Shown: positions 9,419 through 19,535, counted from the stretch's first letter. The stretch: 64,000 nucleotides of DNA from Flaviflagellibacter sp963786225 (GCA_963786225.1 CAWAYQ010000024.1:94133-158132); one strand, 5' to 3'. The notes: a model not told the origin generated them from the letters alone. Made by a program: numbers and translations.

Positions 9419-9747
9419 GCAGCCATCTTTTCACAGCTTGCCGCGCACTCCCTGCACGCCTTCACGCAGTCCTCCATATCGCCCAGGCGTTCGCAGTCCT
9501 TCGCGCATTCGCGGCAGATTTCCGCGCATTCCCGGCACGTATGCTTGTGATGGGGCGTGCCGATCAGCATGAAATGCGCCGAGGTCCGGCATATCTCCAC
9601 GCATGCCATCATCAGGCGGAAATGCTTCGGCTCGGTGTGCTTTCCACCCGTTTCGAGGCAATGGCCCATGGCCGTCGACAGGCACACCGAATAGCAGGCG
9701 AGGCAGTTGTCGATGCATGTCTGCATGTCGGCGCTCATCTTGTGCAT
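9415..9747 (-). CDS. Cys-rich four-helix-bundle copper-binding protein (DUF326/Csp-like)
   Basis: A 110-residue protein with 16 Cys, mostly spaced as CxxxC or CxxC along amphipathic helices (for example TCIDNCLACYSVC and HTCRECAEICRECAKDC). This is the pattern of the DUF326 four-helix copper-storage proteins, which hold Cu(I) in the core of the bundle. The ATG at 9747 follows GGAGG with good spacing; the longer frame has no support. A second, divergent member is at 41193-41648. It is convergent with lpdA. Confidence 0.8.
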   Translation of the reverse strand: MHKMSADMQTCIDNCLACYSVCLSTAMGHCLETGGKHTEPKHFRLMMACVEICRTSAHFMLIGTPHHKHTCRECAEICRECAKDCERLGDMEDCVKACRECAASCEKMAA

Positions 9748-9878
9748 GGCATCCTCCGTTCTGAGAGGCAACCCATTCTGGCCGAACACGGTTCCGGCTT
9801 TTTTGGCCGGGCATGCATCCATCACCGGGGCTACCGCGTTAAGGTGGCGCACTACGTTCCTTAAAAGTGGAGGCAGTC

Positions 9879-10136
9879 ATGGAAGGCGTCGGTTGGTTTG
9901 CGACGATCATCATCGGCATTCTGGCCGGATGGATCGCGGAGAAGGTCACGAGCCGCGATCAGGGCCTGATCATGAACCTGATCATCGGTCTTGTCGGCGC
10001 CCTCGTCGGCGGCTGGCTCGCCCAGGTTCTGGGCATCGTCTACAACGGCTGGTGGGCCAGCCTTCTGGTTTCCACCGTCGGTGCGATCATCCTCCTCTGG
10101 GTCTGGGGCATGCTCCGGGGCCGGCGCGAAGCCTGA
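9879..10136 (+). CDS. GlsB/YeaQ/YmgE family membrane protein
   Basis: An 85-residue protein with three hydrophobic helices and the glycine-rich pattern of the transglycosylase-associated (GlsB/YeaQ/YmgE) family, for example IIIGILAGWIAEK and LIIGLVGALVGGWLA. Members are small stress-induced inner-membrane proteins of uncertain function. The ATG at 9879 follows GGAGG; a GTG 12 bases upstream is less likely. Confidence 0.8.
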   Translation: MEGVGWFATIIIGILAGWIAEKVTSRDQGLIMNLIIGLVGALVGGWLAQVLGIVYNGWWASLLVSTVGAIILLWVWGMLRGRREA

Positions 10137-10243
10137 TCCAGTTAAACGGCGGCGCGTGGCCAGCCATGCGCCGCGGCTGTTTATGAAGCGTCAGGCTTCC
10201 TATACTAGGGTTCTCAAGACTAGCGCCCCTGGCAAAGGACCGG

Positions 10244-11212
10244 ATGACCGTCGTTCTCGACCTGACCCAGAACCCCCGGGCCGCGCTGCGCCACCCTGAA
10301 AAGGCGCACCGGCCGGACACCGAGGTTCTGAAGAAGCCGGACTGGATCCGCGTTCGCGCCCCGGGCTCGCCGGTCTATCGCGAGACGCAGGAGATCGTCC
10401 GCGCAAACAAGCTCGTCACCGTGTGCGAGGAAGCCGGCTGCCCCAATATCGGGGAGTGCTGGTCGAAGAAGCACGCCACCTTCATGATTCTCGGCGACAC
10501 CTGCACGCGCGCCTGCGCCTTCTGCAATGTGCGCACCGGCCTGCCGAAAGCGGGCGTCGATGCCGACGAGCCGCGCCGCGTCGGTGAGGCCGTGGCCAAA
10601 CTCGGCCTCAATCATGTCGTCATCACCTCGGTCGACCGCGACGATCTCGACGATGGCGGCGCGCAGCATTTCGCCGATGTGATCCGCGCGATCCGCACGG
10701 CCAGTCCCGGGACGACGATCGAGGTCCTGACGCCCGATTTCCTGCGCAAGGACGGCGCGCTTGAAAAGGTCGTGGCCGCCAAGCCCGATGTCTTCAACCA
10801 CAACCTCGAAACCGTGCCCTCGCTTTACGTCACGGTGCGTCCCGGCGCGCGCTACTTCCATTCCGTGCGGCTGCTGCAGCGCGTGAAGGAACTCGACCCG
10901 CAGATATTCACCAAATCCGGCATCATGGTCGGCCTCGGCGAGGAGCGGAACGAGGTCATGCAGCTGATGGACGATCTTCGTTCGGCCGATGTCGACTTCC
11001 TGACCATCGGCCAATACCTCCAGCCGACGCGCAAGCACCACGCAATTGCGCGTTTCGTGACACCCGAGGAATTCCAGGGCTTCGAGACGGTCGGCTATGC
11101 CAAGGGCTTTCTGAAAGTCTCGTCGAGTCCGCTGACGCGTTCCTCGCATCATGCCGGCGAGGACTTCGCCAAGCTGCGTGAAGCGCGCATTGCCAAGGCC
11201 GCCGCCGGGTAA
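10244..11212 (+). CDS. lipA: Lipoyl synthase
   Basis: A 322-residue radical SAM enzyme. It shows the auxiliary cluster motif (CEEAGCPNIGEC, about residues 61-72) and the SAM cluster motif CTRACAFC (about 87-94), and ends with the conserved RSSHHAGEDF region. It inserts two sulfurs into octanoyl groups to make the lipoyl cofactor needed by PdhB/PdhC, so its location after the pdh operon is functional. AAGGA precedes the ATG; CTATACT at about 10199-10205 could be part of a promoter. Confidence 0.96.
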   Translation: MTVVLDLTQNPRAALRHPEKAHRPDTEVLKKPDWIRVRAPGSPVYRETQEIVRANKLVTVCEEAGCPNIGECWSKKHATFMILGDTCTRACAFCNVRTGLPKAGVDADEPRRVGEAVAKLGLNHVVITSVDRDDLDDGGAQHFADVIRAIRTASPGTTIEVLTPDFLRKDGALEKVVAAKPDVFNHNLETVPSLYVTVRPGARYFHSVRLLQRVKELDPQIFTKSGIMVGLGEERNEVMQLMDDLRSADVDFLTIGQYLQPTRKHHAIARFVTPEEFQGFETVGYAKGFLKVSSSPLTRSSHHAGEDFAKLREARIAKAAAG

Positions 11213-11217
11213 GCACG

Positions 11218-11694
11218 ATGCCGCAGCACCAGACCAAAAAGCGGGTGCAGCATTCCGCTCAGGATATGTTCGCGCTCGTCGCGGACGTCGAAAAGTATCC
11301 GCGCTTCGTTCCGCTGTGCGAGGCGTTGAAGGTCAAGAAGCGCGAAGAACGCGACGGCAAGAAGGTCATTTTCGCCGACATGACCGTCGCCTATTCCGTG
11401 TTCCGCGACACCTTCACCAGCCGCGTGACCCTGGACGAGACGGAACTGACCATCGTGGTCGATTACATCACGGGTCCGTTCTCCTCGCTGGTCAATCGCT
11501 GGCGGTTCGTTCCGGTCACTGCGAGCTCATGTGAGGTCGAGTTCTTTATTGCCTGGGAAATGAGGAGCCGGACGCTTTCTCTGGTCGTCGGCACTGTGTT
11601 CGAACGGGCCTTCCTCAAATTCGCCGACGCGTTCGAGGCGAGAGCGGATTTTGTTTACAACCGCCGTCATTTAGCGGAATCTCCGGCCAACTGA
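11218..11694 (+). CDS. COQ10-like SRPBCC (START-fold) protein
   Basis: A 158-residue protein of the polyketide-cyclase/RatA/COQ10 group, recognised by HSAQDMFALVADVEKYPRFVPLCEA at the start and the FSSLVNRWRFVP segment, shown here only in part by position (residues about 9-35 and 83-95). Members bind ubiquinone or act at the ribosome (RatA); the alphaproteobacterial members next to lipA are usually called coenzyme Q-binding proteins. It starts 5 bases after lipA and is likely co-transcribed. Confidence 0.8.
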   Translation: MPQHQTKKRVQHSAQDMFALVADVEKYPRFVPLCEALKVKKREERDGKKVIFADMTVAYSVFRDTFTSRVTLDETELTIVVDYITGPFSSLVNRWRFVPVTASSCEVEFFIAWEMRSRTLSLVVGTVFERAFLKFADAFEARADFVYNRRHLAESPAN

Positions 11695-11734
11695 GAGACG
11701 GCGCAAAGTCCGCTGCCTCCGAGGGGAGATTTCC

Positions 11735-13984
11735 ATGAATGCGAGGAGAGCGCCGTCCGCAAAGGCGGCGAAGGGAACTGGGCGCGCCGTTATGGTGGTG
11801 TTCGGCGCGGCCTTGTTTCTCTCGGCGACGCTTCTGTTCGCCGTCCAGCCCATGTTCGCAAAAATGGTACTGCCCAAGCTCGGCGGCGCGCCCGGCGTCT
11901 GGTCCGTGGCGCTTGTCTTCTTCCAGGGCGTCCTTCTCGCCGGCTATTTCTACGCCCATCTCCTGGTTCGCCATGTCGGAGCGCGCGCGGGAGCCCTCAT
12001 TCACATCGCCGTTCTCACCGCGGGCGCATTGCTCCTGCCGCTCGCACTTGCGCAAGGGTGGGGACGTCCGCCGGAAGAGGGCCAGATCCTCTATCTGCTC
12101 GGCCTGTTCGGCGTCTCGGTGGGCCTGCCGTTCTTCGCGCTGTCGGCCAATGCGCCGCTGCTCCAGGCCTGGTATGCACGCACCGGCGCGCCCGGCGGCA
12201 GCGATCCGTATTTCCTGTATGGGGCCTCCAATCTCGGCAGCTTCATCGCGCTGCTGGGATATCCGTTCCTGATCGAGCCGTCGCTTCGGCTCGCCCAGCA
12301 ATCGAACCTCTGGTCGATCGGCTATGTCGTCCTTGCGCTCTGCATCGCGGCGCTTGGCCTTTACGCCAATCGCGGCGCGATCGACGTTCGCGCGGAGCCT
12401 GCGACATCGCCCGCGCCGACGGTCGAAGACAGGCTTTCCTGGATTTTTCTCGCCTTCGTCCCGACCGCGCTTCTGGTCGCCGTAACCGCGCATATCTCGA
12501 CCGACATCGCCTCCGCGCCGTTCCTCTGGGTCATCCCGCTCGCGCTTTTCCTTCTGACATTCGTGCTCGTGTTCCGGACACGGCCGCTCGTCCCTTATTA
12601 CCTGCTCGCGATCCTTCTGCCCGCGCTCATCGTTTTCGTGGCGACCGACTGGCTGATCAGGGGACTCCTGCCGACGCTTTTCCTGATCGCACTCCATCTC
12701 GTCACGTTCTTCGTGGCGACCATGGTGGCTCATTCGCGTTTGTACGCGCTCAGGCCCGCATCCGACCGGCTGACCGAATTTTATCTCTGGATGTCGTTCG
12801 GCGGCGTGCTGGGCGGCGCTTTCGCGGGACTTGCCGCGCCGCACATCTTCCCGAGCGTGCTCGAATATCCGATCCTGCTGGTGCTGGCATTGCTGGTACT
12901 GGTGAAGCGGGAGCGGGTAGGGCGCCCCGAGCTGACATTTGCCGGCGCGGTCCTGCTGACGGGCATCGCGCTGGCGGCCGTGTGCTACGCGACCGGGATA
13001 TCGCTTCCGATCGGAGCCTCGACGACCTTCAAGGCTCTGGTCCTTGTCTTTGTCAGTCTTGTTCTGATCTCGATCCGGATGTGGCCGCTCGCGTCCGTGT
13101 CATTGCTCGCCTTTGCGCTTCTTGCGGGCGGCGTGGTCGCGGAAAGAACCAGGACCGTCTTCATGACGCGCAATTTCTTCGGCGTGCACAAGATCGAGGA
13201 TTACAGCAGTGGCGTCTTCCGTGTGCTCTATCACGGCACCACGCTGCATGGCGCAACCCAGATGGAAAACGGGAAGCCGAAATCGGGCTGGCCCGAACCG
13301 CTGACCTATTATCATACGCACAGCCCCATGGCCGAAACGATCCGCGCCGTGCGGGAAGCCGGACACAGCGTCCGTCTGTCGCCGGTCGGAATTGTCGGCC
13401 TCGGGAGCGGATCGCTTGCCTGCTATCGGCAGGAAGGCGAGATCTGGCATTTCTACGAGATCGACACCGACGTCGTGCATCTCGCGCGCGACAGCGGTTA
13501 TTTCCGCTTCCTGCCGGCCTGCGCGCCGGACGCGCCGATCCATGTCGGCGATGCTCGCATCACGCTGGGGGAAAGCGATCTGAAGCACGAGCTTCTTCTG
13601 ATCGATGCGTTTTCGTCGGACGCGATCCCGATCCATCTTCTGACGCGCGAGGCGCTGAAGCTCTATTTCGATCGGCTGACGCCGAACGGCGTTCTCGTCC
13701 TGCACATTTCAAACCGCCATCTTGCTTTGCTGCCGGAGGTCGCGGCTTTGGCGCAGGATGCCGGCATTGAGGCATTGTGGAAGCAGGACCCGCCGCAGTC
13801 CGATTACGGATCGCGTTTGCTGGCGACATCGCTGGTCGTGGTGCTTGCCCGTACGACCGATGCCTTCGGCGCGCTGCCGACACTGGAAGGCTGGGCCAAG
13901 CTGGAACCGCAGCCAGGGCTTCGCGCCTGGACCGACGATTATTCGGACATCCTCGACGCGTTTCTGCGCAATCTTCATAGATAG
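11735..13984 (+). CDS. Membrane protein fused to spermidine-synthase-like domain
   Basis: A 749-residue protein. About residues 15-470 contain many transmembrane helices. Residues about 480-745 form a methyltransferase-fold spermidine-synthase-like domain with the SAM-binding-like GIVGLGSGSLACY, an acidic residue in FYEIDTDVV and the LLLIDAFSSDAIP segment. Such fused MFS/spermidine-synthase proteins are common in Proteobacteria, but their substrate is not settled and polyamine synthesis should not be assumed. The stop abuts the stop of cinA on the other strand with no gap. Confidence 0.8.
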   Translation: MNARRAPSAKAAKGTGRAVMVVFGAALFLSATLLFAVQPMFAKMVLPKLGGAPGVWSVALVFFQGVLLAGYFYAHLLVRHVGARAGALIHIAVLTAGALLLPLALAQGWGRPPEEGQILYLLGLFGVSVGLPFFALSANAPLLQAWYARTGAPGGSDPYFLYGASNLGSFIALLGYPFLIEPSLRLAQQSNLWSIGYVVLALCIAALGLYANRGAIDVRAEPATSPAPTVEDRLSWIFLAFVPTALLVAVTAHISTDIASAPFLWVIPLALFLLTFVLVFRTRPLVPYYLLAILLPALIVFVATDWLIRGLLPTLFLIALHLVTFFVATMVAHSRLYALRPASDRLTEFYLWMSFGGVLGGAFAGLAAPHIFPSVLEYPILLVLALLVLVKRERVGRPELTFAGAVLLTGIALAAVCYATGISLPIGASTTFKALVLVFVSLVLISIRMWPLASVSLLAFALLAGGVVAERTRTVFMTRNFFGVHKIEDYSSGVFRVLYHGTTLHGATQMENGKPKSGWPEPLTYYHTHSPMAETIRAVREAGHSVRLSPVGIVGLGSGSLACYRQEGEIWHFYEIDTDVVHLARDSGYFRFLPACAPDAPIHVGDARITLGESDLKHELLLIDAFSSDAIPIHLLTREALKLYFDRLTPNGVLVLHISNRHLALLPEVAALAQDAGIEALWKQDPPQSDYGSRLLATSLVVVLARTTDAFGALPTLEGWAKLEPQPGLRAWTDDYSDILDAFLRNLHR

Positions 13985-14506
13985 TCAGCGCGCCCGGGCA
14001 ATCTCGGCGAGCATTGCGATGGCCTGCATCGCCGAATTCCGGCGAACAGGTCCGCGGCCGATATCTCCGAACCGCCGCTCGTGATGAATGACGGGACCGC
14101 CGCGGCGCGCGGCGGCGAAATGGACGAGGCCGACCGGCTTGTCGGCCGTGCCGCCTTCGGGGCCCGCAATTCCGGTGATCGAAACCGAAAGATCGGCGGG
14201 CGAACATTCGAGCGCGCCTTCGGCCATTGCGCGCGCGACCTGTTCGCTGACCGCGCCGTAGCGGTCGAGCAAATCCTTCGGCACGTTGAGGCATCTTTGC
14301 TTGGCGTCATTGGAATAGGTGACGAAGCCGCCCTCGACGACCTTCGAAGCGCCGGGGGCGTCCGTCAGCGCAGCGGCGACGAGGCCACCCGTGCAGCTCT
14401 CCGCCGTGACGACCGTCAGGCCGAGCGGTTCGAGCAAATCGTGAAGGGCGGCGGCCGCTTCGATCAGCGCCTTGTCGATGCGGGTGAATTCGAGTTCTTC
14501 GGACAT
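13985..14506 (-). CDS. CinA-family nicotinamide-nucleotide amidase (short form)
   Basis: A 173-residue stand-alone CinA C-terminal domain with the signature TAESCTGGLVAAALTD and GGFVTYSNDAK, and SITGIAGPEGG near residue 104. The family deamidates NMN in pyridine-nucleotide salvage. The ATG at 14506 follows GGAGG; it lies 16 bases after the ispDF stop, so the two are probably co-transcribed. Confidence 0.88.
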   Translation of the reverse strand: MSEELEFTRIDKALIEAAAALHDLLEPLGLTVVTAESCTGGLVAAALTDAPGASKVVEGGFVTYSNDAKQRCLNVPKDLLDRYGAVSEQVARAMAEGALECSPADLSVSITGIAGPEGGTADKPVGLVHFAAARRGGPVIHHERRFGDIGRGPVRRNSAMQAIAMLAEIARAR

Positions 14507-14522
14507 CAAGTCCTCCAACGCG

Positions 14523-15700
14523 TCAGACCGGCAAACGGATCGTTGCAGTGGCGATTGCGGCAAGACCTTCTTCGCGTCCGATGAAGCCCATGCGCTCCAT
14601 CGTCGTCGCCTTGATGCCGACGCGGTCCGGCGCGATGCCGAGCACTTCGCCGATCTTCTTCTGCATGGCCTCGCGATGCGGTCCGATCTTCGGCGCCTCG
14701 CTCATCACCGCGACATCGACATTGGCGACGATCCCGCCGCGCGCCTTCACCCTGTCCGCCGCGTAGGCCAGGAATCTGGACAATTCAACGCCCTTCCACT
14801 GCATGTCGGACGGCGGGAAATGCGAACCGATATCGCCATCGCCGAGCGCGCCGAAAATTGCGTCGCACAAAGCATGCAGAATGACGTCCGCGTCCGAATG
14901 GCCCTTCAGCTTCTTCGTATGCGGAATACGTACGCCGCCGAGCGTCACATGATCGCCCGTCTTCGAATTCGTGCACATCGAAGCCGGTACCGGTGCGGAT
15001 GTCGGGGAGGGCGGCGAGCAAACGCTCTTCGGCGCGGCTGAAATCTTCGGGCGTGGTGAGTTTCATGTTCGCGGGGTCTCCGGCGAAGACGGACACTGTG
15101 AGGCCGAGATGGGATGCGACCGCGCCGTCGTCGGTGAAATCTTCGCGGCCTTCCTCGGCCGCCTTGGCGTGCGCCGCGCAGATATCGGCGTAGCGGAAGC
15201 TCTGCGGTGTCTGCACGCTGCGAAGCATGGTGCGGTCGAGCGTCTCGCCCCGGGCATTCCCGTCGACCACCGCGATCGTGTCGGTGACCGCAAGAACCGG
15301 CACCGCCGCGCCCGTGCCGTCTGCCGCGTCGATGGCACGATCGATCACGATCGGCGGGCACGAAAGGCCGCGCCGCGTCATGGATCAGCACGATGTCGGG
15401 CTTGCCCGCGGCAAGCGCCGCGAGGCCGCGCCGGACGCTTTCCTGGCGGGTCGCGCCGCCGGGAACAGGTTCGATCAGCTTGGACAGGCCGAAACTCGAG
15501 AGATCGTAGAGATCACGGTCGTCTGGGTGGATGACGGTGACCACGGTCGAGACGCGGGCATGCCGACAAAAAGCCTCAAGTGAGCGCGCAAGGACCGGGC
15601 GGCCGCCGATGGTGCGATATTGCTTGGCCGGCCCTCCGGGCGGACCTCCGGCGCGGGTGCCACGCCCGGCGGCGACGACGATGACGGCGATGGTGGACAA
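14523..15700 (-). CDS. ispDF: Bifunctional IspD/IspF (MEP isoprenoid pathway), two frameshifts as written
   Basis: The N-terminal part is IspD, 2-C-methyl-D-erythritol 4-phosphate cytidylyltransferase (IVVAAGRGTRAGG, IHDAARPFV). The C-terminal part is IspF, the 2,4-cyclodiphosphate synthase (GTGFDVH, GHSDADVILHALCDA). The fused enzyme is typical of alphaproteobacteria. Two single-base insertions break it: an extra base in the CCC/GGG at 15356-15358 (after ARPFVP) and one at 14956-14958 (after FEDG). Removing both gives 392 codons. The TTG at 15700 was chosen because the family alignment starts there. The pathway is normally essential, so these look like sequencing indels. Confidence 0.88.
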
Positions 15701-15824
15701 GGCAAGACTCCGGTCGGGGCTGCCTTCTAGACGAGGCGCGCCAACATGTCTCCCCTGCGGTTTCGGCTTGCCCGCCAAAGTCTGTTCTGCTTAGGTAATG
15801 GGCAACTCGGGGAGTGCCTAAAAC

Positions 15825-16853
15825 TTGGACAGTATCTGCGAAGTGCCGCGGGTGGCACTGACGATCGGTCCGGAATCGACCCCCAATGCGGTGGTCCTCG
15901 CTCCCATGTCGGGGGTTACGGACATTGTGTTCCGGCGTATTGCCGTGCGTCTCGGGGCAGGTTTGGCCGTGTCCGAAATGGTGGCCTGCCGGGAGCTCGC
16001 GACGGGCGATCAGGAGGCGCGCCTGCGCGCGGAGGGCGAGAACATGGCTCTCCATGTCGTCCAACTGGCCGGCCGCGAGGCGAAATGGATGGCCGAGGCC
16101 GCCCGCGTCGCCGAAGCCTCCGGCGCCCGGATCATCGACATCAATATGGGCTGCCCGGTCAAAAAGGTGACCGGCGGCCATTCCGGCTCGGCCCTGATGA
16201 AGGACCTCGACCACGCGCTGACCCTGATCGAGGCGACGGTCGGCGCCGTCTCGGTGCCGGTAACACTGAAGATGCGGCTCGGCTGGGACGCGAAATCCCT
16301 GGTCGCGCCCGCTCTGGCCCGCCGCGCGGAAGCCGCCGGCATTCATCTCGTCACGGTCCACGGCCGCACGCGCGAGCAGTTCTTCACGGGCAGGGCGGAT
16401 TGGCACGCGATCCGCGCCGTGAAGGACGCGGTATCTATTCCTGTCGTCGCAAACGGCGATCTGAATTCCATGGAAGATGCGCCGGCCATGCTGGCGGCGT
16501 CGGGTGCCGATGCCGTCATGATCGGGCGCGGCGCCCAGGGTCGGCCCTGGTTTCCCGGGCAGGTGGCGCGTTTCCTCGCGACGGGCGAGCGAGTAGAGGC
16601 GCCGGATCTCGCGACCCAGCACGCGATCGTCCGCGAGCATTATGACGGCCTTCTCGGCCTTTACGGCCGCGAAACCGGCCTGCGCCACGCGCGCAAACAT
16701 CTCGGCTGGTATCTCGACGAAGCCGCGCGCACGGCCGGAGTGTCGATCAATCCGCACGTCAAGTCCGATGTACTCACGGCGACGACGCCGGAAGATGCGC
16801 AGATGAAACTCGCCGCGGCCTATGACGGCCTCGCCTGGAGCATGGCGGCATGA
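15825..16853 (+). CDS. dusB: tRNA-dihydrouridine synthase B
   Basis: A 342-residue FMN-dependent TIM-barrel enzyme with LAPMSGVTD at the N-terminus and the catalytic cysteine in NMGCPVKKVTGG (about residues 107-118). It reduces uridine in tRNA. The TTG at 15825 has GGGGAG about ten bases upstream; a GTG at 15852 would remove nine residues and fits the family N-terminus equally well. Overlaps ntrB by four bases, the standard dusB-ntrB arrangement. Confidence 0.92.
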   Translation: MDSICEVPRVALTIGPESTPNAVVLAPMSGVTDIVFRRIAVRLGAGLAVSEMVACRELATGDQEARLRAEGENMALHVVQLAGREAKWMAEAARVAEASGARIIDINMGCPVKKVTGGHSGSALMKDLDHALTLIEATVGAVSVPVTLKMRLGWDAKSLVAPALARRAEAAGIHLVTVHGRTREQFFTGRADWHAIRAVKDAVSIPVVANGDLNSMEDAPAMLAASGADAVMIGRGAQGRPWFPGQVARFLATGERVEAPDLATQHAIVREHYDGLLGLYGRETGLRHARKHLGWYLDEAARTAGVSINPHVKSDVLTATTPEDAQMKLAAAYDGLAWSMAA

Positions 16854-17986
16854 GCGTTCCGGTCGAAAATTTCATCCAGCCCATCGGGTTTTCGGACGCG
16901 GAAGCCGTCATCAACGCGCTGCCGCATCCCATTCTGTCCATCGACGAACGCGACCGCGTGACGGGCGCGAATACATCGGCGGAAACCTTCTTCCGCATGA
17001 GTTCGACACTTCTGCGGCGCCTGCCCATCGCCGACATCGTGCCGTTCGGCTCGCCTCTGCTGCTTCAGCTCGACCAGGTTCGGCAGCGCGGCGCGCCCGT
17101 CAACGAATACCGCGTCGATCTCGGGACACCCCGCATCGGTGCCTCCCGGGTTGTCGATATTCACATCGCGCCGCACGGCGAAATTCCGGGCCATCTCGTG
17201 GTCATGCTGCAAGAGCGCACGATCGCGGACAAGATGAACCGCCAGCTGACGCACCGCGGAGCGGCGCGTTCGGTCATCGCGCTTGCCTCCATGCTGGCGC
17301 ATGAAATCAAGAACCCGCTCTCAGGTATTCGCGGCGCCGCGCAACTTCTGGAAACTTCCGCCGACGACGAAGACCGTGTGCTGACACGCCTGATCTGCGA
17401 TGAGACCGACCGCATCGTGAAGCTCGTCGACCGGATGGAGATTTTCTCCGACGAGCGGCCTGTCGAGCGCGAAGCCGTCAACATCCATGTCGTACTCGAA
17501 CATGTGCGCCGTCTCGCACAATCGGGCTTCGCGCGCGACATCAAGATCGTCGAGGATTACGACCCGTCGCTGCCGCCGGTGCTCGCCAATCGCGACCAAC
17601 TCGTCCAGGTCTTCCTCAATCTCGTGAAGAATGCGGCCGAGGCCGCCAGCGCCATTCAGGAAGCGGAAATCCAGATCACGACCGCTTTCCGGCCGGGCGT
17701 CCGCCTCAGCGTGCCAGGCGCGCTGACGCGCGTCAGCCTGCCTCTTGAAATCTGCGTCCGCGACAACGGGCCGGGCGTCAGCGAGGACCTGCTGCCGCAC
17801 CTGTTCGATCCGTTCGTGACGACCAAACCGACGGGATCGGGCCTCGGCCTCGCGCTCGTCGCCAAGATCGTCGGCGATCATGGCGGGATCGTCGAATGCC
17901 AGTCGCAATCGCGGAACACGACATTCCGTATTCTCATGCCGATTTTTGCCGGCGCAGCGCCGATTGATGCGGGGGACAAGGCCTGA
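16850..17986 (+). CDS. ntrB: Nitrogen-regulation sensor kinase NtrB
   Basis: A 378-residue soluble kinase with an N-terminal PAS domain (about 15-120), phosphoacceptor histidine in LAHEIKNPLSG (about residue 147) and an ATPase domain with NLVKNAAEAA, DNGPGV and GSGLGLALV. It phosphorylates or dephosphorylates NtrC depending on PII signalling. The stop overlaps the ntrC ATG by one base. Confidence 0.95.
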   Translation: MSVPVENFIQPIGFSDAEAVINALPHPILSIDERDRVTGANTSAETFFRMSSTLLRRLPIADIVPFGSPLLLQLDQVRQRGAPVNEYRVDLGTPRIGASRVVDIHIAPHGEIPGHLVVMLQERTIADKMNRQLTHRGAARSVIALASMLAHEIKNPLSGIRGAAQLLETSADDEDRVLTRLICDETDRIVKLVDRMEIFSDERPVEREAVNIHVVLEHVRRLAQSGFARDIKIVEDYDPSLPPVLANRDQLVQVFLNLVKNAAEAASAIQEAEIQITTAFRPGVRLSVPGALTRVSLPLEICVRDNGPGVSEDLLPHLFDPFVTTKPTGSGLGLALVAKIVGDHGGIVECQSQSRNTTFRILMPIFAGAAPIDAGDKA

Positions 17987-19431
17987 TGTCGAACGGAAGC
18001 ATTCTGGTTGCCGACGACGATGCCGCGATCCGCACCGTGCTGAACCAGGCGCTGTCGCGCGCCGGATATGAGGTACGTACGGCTGGGAACGCCGCCACGT
18101 TGTGGCGCTGGGTTACGCAAGGCGAAGGCGATCTCATCATCACCGACGTCGTGATGCCCGACGAGAACGCCTTCGATCTCCTGCCGCGCATCAAGAAGTT
18201 CCGGCCCGATCTGCCGATCATCGTGATGAGCGCACAGAACACGTTCATGACCGCTATCCGCGCATCCGAGCGCGGCGCCTACGAATATCTGCCGAAGCCG
18301 TTCGATCTGAAGGAACTCATCGCGATCGTCGGCCGCGCGCTGACGGAGCCGAAGGCAAAGGCCGCCGACCTGTCGGGGCCGGAAGAGGTCGAGAACATCC
18401 CGCTCGTCGGCCGTTCGCCTGCGATGCAGGACATCTACCGCGTGCTCGCGCGCCTGATGCAGACCGATCTCACGGTGATGATTTCCGGAGAATCCGGCAC
18501 CGGCAAGGAACTCGTCGCCCGCGCGCTGCACGATTACGGCAAACGCCGCACCGGCCCGTTTGTCGCGATCAACATGGCGGCGATCCCGCGCGACCTCATC
18601 GAATCCGAACTGTTCGGCCACGAGAAGGGCGCGTTCACCGGAGCACAGGCGCGCTCGACGGGCCGCTTCGAACAGGCCGAAGGCGGCACTCTGTTTCTCG
18701 ACGAAATCGGCGACATGCCGATGGAGGCGCAGACGCGTCTTCTGCGCGTGCTGCAGCAGGGCGAATACACGACCGTCGGTGGCCGCACGCCGATCAAGAC
18801 CAATGTCCGGATCGTCGCGGCGTCCAACAAGGATCTGAAGATCCTGATCCAGCAGGGCCTGTTCCGCGAGGACCTGTTCTTCCGGCTGAATGTGGTTCCG
18901 ATCCGTCTGCCTCCGTTGCGCGAGCGTTCGGAAGACGTGCCGGATCTTGTTCGTCATTTCTTTGCGCTCGCCGAGCGCGAGGGCCTGCCGCAAAAGCAGA
19001 TCGACGCCGGCGCGCTCGAGCGCATGAAGCGCTACCGCTGGCCGGGCAATGTGCGTGAGCTCGAAAACCTGATCCGGCGTCTTGCCGCGCTTTACCCGCA
19101 GGACGTCATCAGCGCCGGCATCGTCGATGTCGAACTCGCCGAACCTTCCGTCGCTGCCGGCAGCGACGACAATGGCGGACTGCCGGATGAAATCGCGCCG
19201 GCTGTCGAGCGGTTCCTGCAGAATTATTTCGGTCAGTTCGGGGAGGGGCTTCCTCCGCCAGGTCTCTATCACCGGATTCTGCGGGAGATCGAGCAGCCGC
19301 TTCTCGGCGCGGCACTCGCGGCCACGAGGGGAAACCAGATCCGCGCCGCCGAGCTGCTTGGGCTCAACCGCAACACGCTGCGAAAAAAAATTCGCGATCT
19401 GGACCTGCGCGTTATCCGTAACGCCCGCTAA
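17986..19431 (+). CDS. ntrC: Nitrogen-regulation response regulator NtrC
   Basis: A 481-residue sigma-54 activator. Receiver domain (phosphoacceptor Asp in LIITDVVMPDE, about residue 53), AAA+ domain with Walker A GESGTGKE and the sigma-54 contact loop GAFTGA, and a C-terminal Fis-type helix-turn-helix (AAELLGLNRNTLRKKI). It activates nitrogen assimilation genes. All key residues are in place. Confidence 0.96.
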   Translation: MSNGSILVADDDAAIRTVLNQALSRAGYEVRTAGNAATLWRWVTQGEGDLIITDVVMPDENAFDLLPRIKKFRPDLPIIVMSAQNTFMTAIRASERGAYEYLPKPFDLKELIAIVGRALTEPKAKAADLSGPEEVENIPLVGRSPAMQDIYRVLARLMQTDLTVMISGESGTGKELVARALHDYGKRRTGPFVAINMAAIPRDLIESELFGHEKGAFTGAQARSTGRFEQAEGGTLFLDEIGDMPMEAQTRLLRVLQQGEYTTVGGRTPIKTNVRIVAASNKDLKILIQQGLFREDLFFRLNVVPIRLPPLRERSEDVPDLVRHFFALAEREGLPQKQIDAGALERMKRYRWPGNVRELENLIRRLAALYPQDVISAGIVDVELAEPSVAAGSDDNGGLPDEIAPAVERFLQNYFGQFGEGLPPPGLYHRILREIEQPLLGAALAATRGNQIRAAELLGLNRNTLRKKIRDLDLRVIRNAR

Positions 19432-19535
19432 AAGCCCGATTTCGCCCCGAAGCTGTCACATTCAAACAACAGTGTCGCGTGGCTGCATCACCCGCGATAA
19501 GATTGTATGCCGCAGCACGGGCTTAGGGGCAGGAT

